From positions 1 through 38,561 of the forward strand of contig JAFGTF010000051.1 in NCBI GenBank assembly GCA_016934265.1: DNA of 38,561 nucleotides, given 5' to 3'. The position numbers and the translations under genes were made by a program. Shown one piece after another: positions 25,423 to 32,555 of the stretch (the stretch's first letter is position 1; each line of letters starts with the position of its first letter). Under the pieces are notes generated by a model that was not told the origin of the DNA, searched no databases, and saw only the letters and a program-made list of their open reading frames with translations. The stretch is from Spirochaetota bacterium (GTDB lineage Bacteria; Spirochaetota; B62-G9; DRHN01).

Positions 25423-25803
25423 TCGTATACCCCTCTCTATCCCTTGTCGTACTCCCCCCCGCCGGCAGGAGTCTTTTTAAGCCCGCGACCGATTTTTTCG
25501 TCGTCTGTCGTGCATTCTCCGCCAGAGTGCGCCTGAGCCGGCATGCCATAACTTGATACGGTTTTTACCGGTTTGTCAAGCGATCAAAAGCGGATTTTAC
25601 GTTCTCGCTGGATATTCGGCGGTAAAAACCCGTTGGGATTGAATGGGGGCCTCATGTTTCTTTATGAACCGAAGACGCCGCCTTATCTATATCCTCTGTC
25701 GCGACGCCCTCCCCCTACAAAGCCGTGTTGCCGCGGCCTGTAAGTAATCCTATCTCGGATAAATCTTCCCCGACGGCTGCATCATGTAAAGCACCGCATT
25801 ATC
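25423..25803. other. Intergenic region upstream of the alcohol dehydrogenase gene
   Basis: No gene seen. An 11-bp inverted repeat (GGTTTTTACCG at 25560-25570, CGGTAAAAACC at 25620-25630) frames a 49-nt loop. On the minus strand a perfect TTGACA (complement of 25574-25579) with a short 15-nt spacer to TATCAA (complement of 25553-25558) is a doubtful promoter for the dehydrogenase. An eight-G run (minus) lies close to its ribosome site. The stretch 25640-25800 shows nothing clear. Confidence 0.5.
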
Positions 25804-25834
25804 AAAAGTTTACAAAGTTTACGCCTGGCCCCTT
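25804..25834 (+). repeat. 31-bp direct repeat, copy 1
   Basis: Starts AAAAGTTTACAAAGTTTAC and ends CGCCTGGCCCCTT. It contains two copies of the 9-mer AAAGTTTAC. The same sequence recurs at 26008-26038 with one mismatch (A to G at position 9). Confidence 0.93.
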
Positions 25835-26007
25835 GTGAAAAATATCCACGATTCCGTGCAAATTCGTAACTTTTCGCTTAAGCACCATCCCCGGATGGAG
25901 TCCGCGAAGCGGTGCTATTCATCAAGAAATATCGACTCCGGTGTACCAAACTCGACCGTTCTCTGTATCGGTTCCTATCCGAACGGAACACCGAATGCTC
26001 CGATAGT

Positions 26008-26038
26008 AAAAGTTTGCAAAGTTTACGCCTGGCCCCTT
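26008..26038 (+). repeat. 31-bp direct repeat, copy 2, inside the 3' end of a glycosyltransferase gene
   Basis: Matches 25804-25834 in 30 of 31 bases. The glycosyltransferase on the minus strand takes its stop codon (26023-26025) and its last few codons from it. Confidence 0.93.
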
Positions 26039-27240
26039 TGCCTTTGCCGAAGCATCTTTAAAATGTTTTCCCCTGCGAGCCGCGCGCCGTCTGTAGGGAT
26101 CGCCCGGTAGCGGACGCGCGTTCCGATATGGGCGCATATCGAACCGGCGAGCGATTCCGGGGTGGCCGCGGCGTACGACATCCTGATCCCCGCGCCGTGC
26201 CGCTTTAAACGCCGGGGGATGAGGTGCTGCTGCTCGAAATGACCCTCCAGAGGAAAGTACAGAAACGGTCGCTCTAGCGCCGTAAGCTCAAGGGTCGTTC
26301 CGCCTCCCCCCTGCACCACCGCGATGTCACAGGCTGCGAGGTGCTCGTACAGCCTCGGCACGAAGCCCCCCACCCTCACCCCCGCAGGCGCCTCGATACT
26401 ATCCGGCGATATCGCCGGTCCGCAGACAAGCACCATCTCGAGTTCTCCAAGCCGCTTTTGTAAGTGCGGGTAGGACATAGCGCAGAGCGTGAGCAACCGG
26501 GCGCCGACCGCCGTTCCCCCGCTCGAGCATACGACGAGCGGCTTTCTTCCGTACCCGAGCTTTTTTTTGACCTCGTCTTTGTCCCCGAAATCCGCGGGAT
26601 CGAAACCGAGCACGTACCCGAGAAAGGCACACCGGTTGTTCGCGTACTCCCGTTTTCCCGGGAGGAAAACCCCGAACCGCTCGTCAGGCACATCTTCCGG
26701 TTCCCCGACGAAAAGTGTGCGGCGGCGGCCCGTATTCCGTCCCGACTTAGACCACACCCGGTTCATGATCCATAACTTGAGTCGTTCGGAAAGACCGTTC
26801 GACATCGGCTCGAACCCGACGAAATCGATGATCTCGACGAATGGAGGGAGAAAGGACCTCTTCGTCCGGCTGTAGAAGTATGAAATCTCGTACGCCTCGT
26901 CCGCAACCACGAGATCGAATGAACTCGTTTTCAGTATCTCTTCGAAAAGCCCGATGTTGCGAAGCCACCCCTTTCCAGCACGCGACCCGTACTCGAATAG
27001 GTTGAACGTCTCACCCCGCGCCGCCTCCATCGCCGCCTGATTCGGGTCGTAGTACCGTGCCGCTTCCGGGATGAAGCGCTCGCCACGAGCTTCGAGAAAC
27101 CGTTTCGCGGGACCGGTTGCGATCCATGAAATATCAACCTCGTCACCGCCGCGCCGGACCTCGTCGGCGATCAGGACATCCCTCATCACGTGGCCGAGCC
27201 CGATTGATCCCGAAATATACAGTATGCGGTAATCTCCCAT
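26023..27240 (-). CDS. GT-B glycosyltransferase (MurG/UGT-like)
   Basis: 405 residues. The N-terminal Rossmann domain begins ILYISGSIGLGHVMRDVLIADEV, the usual glycine loop of MurG-type enzymes. The C-terminal domain has PLVVCSSGGTAVG, then the donor-binding block DIAVVQGGGGTTLELTALERPFLYFPLEGHFEQQ. These enzymes move a sugar from a nucleotide to an acceptor, often a lipid; the acceptor is unknown. The last residues (RQRQRGQA) and the stop come from the repeat at 26008-26038, so the natural end is probably a few codons shorter. It follows the alpha/beta hydrolase gene by 27 bp and they are likely cotranscribed. Confidence 0.88.
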   Translation of the reverse strand: MGDYRILYISGSIGLGHVMRDVLIADEVRRGGDEVDISWIATGPAKRFLEARGERFIPEAARYYDPNQAAMEAARGETFNLFEYGSRAGKGWLRNIGLFEEILKTSSFDLVVADEAYEISYFYSRTKRSFLPPFVEIIDFVGFEPMSNGLSERLKLWIMNRVWSKSGRNTGRRRTLFVGEPEDVPDERFGVFLPGKREYANNRCAFLGYVLGFDPADFGDKDEVKKKLGYGRKPLVVCSSGGTAVGARLLTLCAMSYPHLQKRLGELEMVLVCGPAISPDSIEAPAGVRVGGFVPRLYEHLAACDIAVVQGGGGTTLELTALERPFLYFPLEGHFEQQHLIPRRLKRHGAGIRMSYAAATPESLAGSICAHIGTRVRYRAIPTDGARLAGENILKMLRQRQRGQA

Positions 27241-27267
27241 ATTCCAAATCCCCGCCCTGGGGCGCCT

Positions 27268-28152
27268 TCAGCGCCGAAAAAAAGACACCGCCCGCCGCAG
27301 CATGAGACGCCGAAACAACACATGGGCTCCGAGGTGGCCGCTCGGCAGCATAATCCGTTCCGGCCTCCCGAGCCTCCTGTAAAGATCGTCCGACGACTTC
27401 CTCGGGATAAAGACGTCCACCAGGGCCGAGAACATGAGCACCCTGTCCGGAGTAATCAGCTTCGCGAACAGCGACGGATCGTACCGGAAGAAGCTCGGTA
27501 CCCGGTCGAGGTCGCGCACCGAGCGGAACGATTCCGCGCATTCGTCGAAACGCGTCCGGATCTCGTTCGACCGGTCCCGATGCGCGCGCCTGCTCTTGCC
27601 GGCACGGTATGTCCTCGTCGCGATACTATGCCATGAGATGACCTCGAGGTTCCCACCGGTGATCGCGAGCACCCCCCGGTCGATCCCGGAGTCTATCGCC
27701 ATCGCGATGACCGCGATCATCCCGCCGCTCGAGATGCCCATGATGTGTATCCGCCTGCATCCGAAACGTCTTAAAAGCTCCACACATGCCCGCACGTCCG
27801 AGACCGCATGCCGGAATTTCTGCTCCATGACCTCGGTCGGGCCGCCGATGAACCGGTCGTAGTGCGTGTGGTCGGCCGACACCCTGTCGTAGTGAAACGG
27901 CAGCACCGGCATGACCGCGGAAAATCCCCGTTTTGAGAGCATCCTCGGGTAGTAGTGCAAAAAGCGGAGGCTTTTTTTCCCCATGCCGTGAACGAACACC
28001 ACACCCTCGTCCGCTCCTTCGGTTTCGTACAGGTACGCCCTTGCGTTGTCCACCGCAGGGCAGCCGGAATGAAGCGGGCTCCTGAACCGGACCGTTTTGG
28101 GTTCCCCGTTCGAGACCTCGAACTCGACCCCTTTCAGGGAAACATCATACAC
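27268..28152 (-). CDS. Alpha/beta hydrolase
   Basis: 294 residues. The oxyanion-hole motif VVFVHGMGKKS and the nucleophile elbow GISSGGM (Ser in GxSxG) are clear. The acid is probably Asp in SALVDVFIP and the His in PSGHLGAH. It has no signal peptide, so it is likely cytoplasmic. It resembles poorly characterised dienelactone-hydrolase-like or acyl-esterase proteins. First of a two-gene unit with the glycosyltransferase. The ribosome site is weak (GGAG about 12 nt upstream). Confidence 0.85.
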   Translation of the reverse strand: MYDVSLKGVEFEVSNGEPKTVRFRSPLHSGCPAVDNARAYLYETEGADEGVVFVHGMGKKSLRFLHYYPRMLSKRGFSAVMPVLPFHYDRVSADHTHYDRFIGGPTEVMEQKFRHAVSDVRACVELLRRFGCRRIHIMGISSGGMIAVIAMAIDSGIDRGVLAITGGNLEVISWHSIATRTYRAGKSRRAHRDRSNEIRTRFDECAESFRSVRDLDRVPSFFRYDPSLFAKLITPDRVLMFSALVDVFIPRKSSDDLYRRLGRPERIMLPSGHLGAHVLFRRLMLRRAVSFFRR

Positions 28153-28363
28153 GAAAACATCTCCGGACTGATTGATATATCATGATACGGCCTGTATGTG
28201 TTTCGGTCAAGTCAATGGTCTCAAAGGCACATCGATTCAATTACCGGCCGATATGCGCGGATGGTGAACAACAATAAAGCGCCAAACGCCTCCAGTCCGA
28301 GGACAGAAATCTTCCGCCGTCCCCGTGACGCTTCGGACCTCCGCATGAAGCGTGGATATTCGA

Positions 28364-28392
28364 ATGACAAAACCGGGCCGGTGTCCTATAAT
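28364..28392 (+). promoter_or_regulatory. Near-consensus promoter abutting a start codon (leaderless)
   Basis: ATGACA (28364-28369, five of six -35 bases), exactly 17 bp, then a perfect TATAAT (28387-28392). Six bases later comes the ATG at 28399, so the predicted transcription start falls on the A of the start codon. Confidence 0.72.
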
Positions 28393-28398
28393 AGGCGT

Positions 28399-29391
28399 AT
28401 GCCGACGAACGTCACGCCCGAATATAAAAAGGCGGAGGAGGCGTACCGAAGGGCGGAAACGGCCGACGAGAAGATCGAGCGGCTCGAGGAGATGATCGCC
28501 CTCCTTCCGAAGCACAAAGGCACGGAGCACCTCTACGCGGACCTGAAACGAAGGCTCTCCCGGCTGAAGAAGGATCAGGAGACCTCGAGGAAGAAGAAAG
28601 GACGCGGCCTTGCGCTCGATTTCACGCGCGAGGGCGCCGCCCAGGTCGTGGTGATCGGCCCGCCGAACAGCGGTAAATCCTCGATCGTCTCCTCCGTCAC
28701 CCACGCGCACCCGGAGATCGGCGACTACCCGTTCACCACGAGCCGGCCGCAGCCCGGGATGATGCCGTTCGAGGACATTCAGGTTCAGCTCGTCGATACA
28801 CCCCCCGTGACGTCCGACTATATGCACATGCACCTGCTCGGGCTCGTACGGCATGCGGACGGCGTGCTCTTCGTGTGCGATCTCTCCTCGGACACGCTCC
28901 TCGACGACGCGGAGTCCGTATTTCGCGCGTTCTCCGAGCGCCACGTCCGCTTCTCACCCGAACGCGCGCAAGACCCAGACCGCGTATTCTGCAGGATCGT
29001 CGCAAGCAAGTCCGACGCGGCCGGTGCCGGTGAGCGACTCCGGATGCTCGCGGAATATCTCGAAGAGTCGGAGGCCGCGGACCTGTCTGAGCCGGATATA
29101 ATTCCCTTCTCGTACAGGAACGAGAAAGAGGTCACCGCGTTCCCCCCCGCCGTAGTCGACTGGCTCGGAATAGTACGGGTGTACACGAAGATCCCGGGCG
29201 GCAAACCGGAGCTCGAACGCCCCTACACCGTTTTCACCGGTGAAACCGTAGGGGACGTGTGCGCGCTCGTGCACAAGGACTTTTCCGAAAACCTGAAGTT
29301 TGCGCGCCTGTGGCGAGGGTCGGCCGACCCGGTCACCGTGTCTAAAAACGAAGCAGTTCGTGACGGCGACATCGTCGAGCTTCATATGTAA
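28399..29391 (+). CDS. TGS-domain GTPase of the Obg/DRG type
   Basis: 330 residues from ATG 28399 (MPTNVTPEYKK); the frame stays open to 28198 but that part contains the promoter and is unlikely to be protein. A lysine-rich helical N-terminus (about 1-75), then a G domain: G1 GPPNSGKSS, switch I GDYPFTTSRPQPG, G3 as DTPPV rather than DTPG, and G4 as SKSD rather than NKxD. The C-terminal TGS domain spans about 270-330 (PYTVFTGETVGDVCALVHKDF ends in DGDIVELHM). Such proteins bind ribosomes or RNA. The G3 and G4 changes are odd but seen in some relatives. No ribosome site; see the leaderless promoter. Confidence 0.85.
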   Translation: MPTNVTPEYKKAEEAYRRAETADEKIERLEEMIALLPKHKGTEHLYADLKRRLSRLKKDQETSRKKKGRGLALDFTREGAAQVVVIGPPNSGKSSIVSSVTHAHPEIGDYPFTTSRPQPGMMPFEDIQVQLVDTPPVTSDYMHMHLLGLVRHADGVLFVCDLSSDTLLDDAESVFRAFSERHVRFSPERAQDPDRVFCRIVASKSDAAGAGERLRMLAEYLEESEAADLSEPDIIPFSYRNEKEVTAFPPAVVDWLGIVRVYTKIPGGKPELERPYTVFTGETVGDVCALVHKDFSENLKFARLWRGSADPVTVSKNEAVRDGDIVELHM

Positions 29392-29774
29392 CGATAACCC
29401 CGAGCGGCTTGCGTCTTCACCGCACCGGTTTCGTTACTACAGAGCGCCGTTTTCTAGGCCGGCCGGTTGCCTCCCTTATTTACAGAAATATGATGCCTTT
29501 CGGACCGTATTCCTTCCACGTATGGTATGGAATCGGCTCACGGTACAACTGCCGTTATCCCGGATTTCATCGGACCGGTAAGGGGCGTTCAGGCAGCGCG
29601 ATTGATATAGAAGTACTAGCTACAAGCGGTATATATGTTAGAAGCCGTTGAGGGCGTCGATCGACCATACATCGATCTATAACGTCTTTTATCTAACAAC
29701 GAAACCTTAAAACTGAGCCGGACGGCCTGCCACTCCCGCGAAAGGAACCTTCCGCGAATTTGTACGGCAACGCT
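29392..29774. other. Intergenic region between convergent genes
   Basis: 383 bp with no gene that I can support. It has a nested inverted repeat: TGTTAGA (29636-29642) with TCTAACA (29692-29698), enclosing GATCGA (29659-29664) with TCGATC (29672-29677). A plus-strand short frame from 29409 has no family resemblance. A hairpin at 29737-29756 follows the lipoprotein gene. Confidence 0.6.
29737..29756 (-). terminator. Hairpin just after the lipoprotein gene, no T-run
   Basis: CGCG-A-AAGG-AA-CCTT-C-CGCG: two 4-bp arms split by one mismatch. It lies about 19 nt past the stop codon on the minus strand, but no U-tract follows, so it would be an atypical terminator. Confidence 0.3.
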
Positions 29775-30995
29775 TCAGTCCGGAGGTGTCCACTCATTCT
29801 GGATCGCCATGTAGTATTTTGTCGTTCCTCGGATGAGAGAGGCCGGCACAAACCTGAATTCCGGGCCGACTATTGAAATGCCGACGTACCCCTCGGTCCT
29901 CATCGGGATAATAATCGCCACTTCAATAAAGGAGAGGTCAATACTCTCGTCTATCGTAAGGGAGGTGCCCTCGACGAACGCTAAAAGGACTCCAGTACCA
30001 TCCCCCACCCCCATTATCTGAACCGTATAGGCGTCCGCATTGCCCGCGGCGTTCCATGAAAATGTCCCTGGTCCCGTCATGCCGAATCCTGAGTCCCACA
30101 CGGCCGGCACTGTGCCCCCGCCTGCAAAGGATAGGTCTATGCCCGAGGCGGCCGCGGAGTAGCCCCCGGAATAACATAAGATATGTCCCTCAGAATCGTT
30201 TCCTTCTGCCATAAGCCTGATCTCGTCGGTCCCCATGTGCGACACTTCTATGCTGAAAGGGCTATCGAGTCCCTCGGAATTCAGTTCAATGAGTTCCTCC
30301 CCGAGGGTGAGATAGGCAACAACTTCCCCGGCCGTGTCGCTCACGTCCCCGGCAAGCGCGATGTCCGTCCCGTCGTATGCGATGTTATACTCACCGTCGC
30401 CGGCCACCTCCACGGTCGTGTAGTACAACACCTCCCCCCCCGTGATTCCGTCATGAATGACGAAGTAGAGGACGCCGGTATCGTATACCGTCCCCTCGTA
30501 CGAACCGTCGGTAATATCAATTTCACCGAGGCTCAGATTCCTCCCGCCGCTCGAGTACACCTCCATATAGCCATCGACTATCCCCGCCACAGACCCGTAT
30601 ATTACATACCCTGCAGGAGAGTCGGGCAGGGGTTCGAGTATAACCGTGCGCGAGAAGCTGCTGTCTACGGTAAACGCAAAGTAGAAGTAAAAGATCGGAT
30701 CGATTATTTCAAACCCTAGATCGTAGAGCGTGACCGGATCGATATACCCCTCGAGCCGGATAGGGCCGTCCGCGCTCGACGAGACCTTCCCGTCTGCGCC
30801 GGCGGTCTTCGCCTCGCCGTTCATGTATACCACGACCCCGGGCACGGCGTCGCCCGAGAGCTGGTCGACGAACACGAGCGTGTACGTGACCGTGACCGGG
30901 CCCGTGCCGCCTCCCTCTTCCCCGCAGGAAAAGAGAATACCGAGTAGTAGTATCGAGATAGCAACGATACCGATTTTCACGACCGTCCTCTTCAT
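29775..30995 (-). CDS. Lipoprotein with beta-rich domains, unknown function
   Basis: 406 residues from ATG 30995, with AAAGGAG 7 nt upstream. The longer frame to 31043 is not needed. A signal sequence ends in the lipobox LFSC (LLLGILFSCGEEGGG, Cys near residue 22), so it is lipid-anchored. The next ~60 residues (YTLVFVDQLSGDAVPGVVVYMN, then GKVSSSADG) look like a carboxypeptidase-regulatory-like or Ig-like beta sandwich. A mid part has SSGGRNLSLGEIDITDGSYEG, and the end (FSWNAAGNADAYTVQIMG) looks fibronectin-III-like. I do not recognise a named family. Confidence 0.8.
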   Translation of the reverse strand: MKRTVVKIGIVAISILLLGILFSCGEEGGGTGPVTVTYTLVFVDQLSGDAVPGVVVYMNGEAKTAGADGKVSSSADGPIRLEGYIDPVTLYDLGFEIIDPIFYFYFAFTVDSSFSRTVILEPLPDSPAGYVIYGSVAGIVDGYMEVYSSGGRNLSLGEIDITDGSYEGTVYDTGVLYFVIHDGITGGEVLYYTTVEVAGDGEYNIAYDGTDIALAGDVSDTAGEVVAYLTLGEELIELNSEGLDSPFSIEVSHMGTDEIRLMAEGNDSEGHILCYSGGYSAAASGIDLSFAGGGTVPAVWDSGFGMTGPGTFSWNAAGNADAYTVQIMGVGDGTGVLLAFVEGTSLTIDESIDLSFIEVAIIIPMRTEGYVGISIVGPEFRFVPASLIRGTTKYYMAIQNEWTPPD

Positions 30996-31303
30996 TTTAT
31001 TACTCCTTTCACACTTCTTGTTTTCGGTCTCCTGAGGAGGCAACAGGGATAGAATTACTCTACCGGTTCACAATAGACGAAAAGGCCCTTAAAACCATTT
31101 ATGTTTTTTTATTATAACATATCTTTATTATTTATTCAGACTTATTTTATTTTTATTATGCAAGGGGATCCAGGGCATTCATCCCGAGACGAATCAGGAA
31201 GGGTTCTTCCTCAGGGGGCTATCCGAATCTCTTTTATTTCAGTATATTGATATTGTAAAACTCTCCAGAATTTGTTCACATATCACGACAGAGAGGTGTT
31301 TTC
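30996..31303. other. Intergenic region between divergent genes
   Basis: 308 bp, A/T-rich at about 31095-31160. On the minus strand TATAAT (complement of 31110-31115) could be the -10 for the lipoprotein gene, with no good -35. A hairpin AGGAAG-GGTT-CTTCCT lies at 31196-31211. No convincing promoter was found for the plus-strand gene, which has GAGGT 7 nt before its ATG. Confidence 0.5.
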
Positions 31304-32323
31304 ATGCAGGTGGGAATCGTAGGCCTTCCGCGGTCGGGAAAGAGCACGCTCTTTCGGGCTCTTTCTTCGGGCACGGACGGCGGCATCGCGACCGTGAAGG
31401 TGCCGGACGGACGGATCGCGGCACTGTCCGATATGTTCAGGCCGAAAAAGACGACGTACCCCTCGATCCTGTTCCGCGATATCGACATCGCGCTCGAAGA
31501 CGACGGCTCCTTTTCGACGAACACGGTTCAGGCGATGCGGGAGGCGGACGCAGTCGCGGTAGTGGTTAGGAATTTCAAGAACGACGCGGTTGCACACCCG
31601 AAGGTAACGGTGGACCCGCTTCGCGACCTCAAAGAGATCGAGGACATGCTGTTTCTCACCGATCTTTTACAGATCGAGCGCCGCCTCGACCGCCTTGAGA
31701 GGGAGCACAAAAAAGACGCCGAATACAAGGTCTTATCCCGTATCGGCGCAGGGCTCGAAGAGGGCAGGGCGATCTACAGGCAAAAGATGGCCGAGAACGA
31801 AAAAAAGAGTGTGTCCGGGTTCCGGTTCTTGAGCGCCAAACCGCTGCTTGTCGTCTTGAATAAGGACGAAAACGACGGTATTCCGGACGATGCCGTGACC
31901 GCCTACTGCATAGAATGCGGGTACGAGACGATAACCTTTTTCGGCAGAATCGAGGAGGAGATCGGCATGCTCCCGCCTGAGGAGCAGAAGGACTTCCTCG
32001 ACGATATCGGCCTTGCAGGGTCTGCGACGTCCCGATTCGTGCGCAGCTGCTACTCGATGCTCGACCTCATCTCCTTCTTCACCGTGGGAGAGGATGAGGT
32101 ACGGGCGTGGAACATACGCCGGGGAAGCAGCGCGGCCGAAGCCGCGGCACGGATCCACACGGACATTGCGAAGGGCTTTATTCGGGCCGAAACGGTACTC
32201 TTCGAGCAGTTCGTCGAGGCGGGGTCGTTCAAGGTCCTGAAGGAGCGCGGTCTCCTCAGGCTCGAATCCAAGGAGTACACGGTTCAAGACGGCGAGATCA
32301 TGCACTTCCGCTTCAATCTGTAG
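31304..32323 (+). CDS. YchF-like GTPase with reduced switch regions
   Basis: 339 residues. G1 is GLPRSGKST (residues 7-15). The usual G3 DxAGL is missing: where YchF would have it the protein reads LFRDIDIALEDD. G4 reads NKDEN (VVLNKDEND). A helical insert follows (IERRLDRLEREHKKDAEY). The C-terminal DUF933/TGS-type domain is well kept: FFTVGEDEVRAWNIRRGSS, AARIHTDIAKGFIRAETV, LLRLESKEYTVQDGEIMHFRFN. YchF binds ribosomes and prefers ATP over GTP; this paralogue may be a weak or inactive NTPase. Ribosome site GAGGT. Confidence 0.85.
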   Translation: MQVGIVGLPRSGKSTLFRALSSGTDGGIATVKVPDGRIAALSDMFRPKKTTYPSILFRDIDIALEDDGSFSTNTVQAMREADAVAVVVRNFKNDAVAHPKVTVDPLRDLKEIEDMLFLTDLLQIERRLDRLEREHKKDAEYKVLSRIGAGLEEGRAIYRQKMAENEKKSVSGFRFLSAKPLLVVLNKDENDGIPDDAVTAYCIECGYETITFFGRIEEEIGMLPPEEQKDFLDDIGLAGSATSRFVRSCYSMLDLISFFTVGEDEVRAWNIRRGSSAAEAAARIHTDIAKGFIRAETVLFEQFVEAGSFKVLKERGLLRLESKEYTVQDGEIMHFRFNL

Positions 32324-32555
32324 AACAGGGATACGGGCATTCACGGTGCGCAGCCCTAAAAGCGCCGAATGCTGCCGCCGCACGGTATTTATAGGAGAAA
32401 CCGGCCGACCGGTAACAGGAAAGAGGTACAGCCGCTGTAGTCGGTACCGGACTGGATATGGAACAACAAACAGCGAACGGACGATGCTGAAAAATACACC
32501 GTAGTGACCTTATCATATCACCGCGGCCACCAAAGGTGCCACAGGAAAAGAAGGT

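Larger units (their letters stand above)
25804..26038. mobile_element. ~235-bp repeat-bounded noncoding element, possibly MITE- or REP-like
   Basis: Two 31-bp direct repeats, 204 bp apart, enclose a stretch with no gene but several palindromes: CATCC-CC-GGATG and CCGC-GAA-GCGG nested inside AGCACC/GGTGCT (about 25880-25920), and TATCGG/CCGATA enclosing GTTCC/GGAAC (about 25955-26006). Repeats of the GGGGCCAGGC type (minus strand) are, as far as I recall, seen beside IS200-like REP-associated transposases, but this link is from memory and not tested. No transposase in the window. Confidence 0.55.

Noticed and set aside
25423-25803. Missing gene upstream of the alcohol dehydrogenase
   Set aside because: All frames are broken and no conserved motif is visible; only an inverted repeat and a doubtful promoter were found.
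25804-26038. Phage or integrative element attachment sites
   Set aside because: The 31-bp repeats are only 204 bp apart, no integrase or tRNA gene is near, and nothing between them is phage-like.
28198-28398. 67-residue N-terminal extension of the TGS GTPase
   Set aside because: It contains the -35 and TATAAT promoter elements, has no ribosome site and no domain resemblance.
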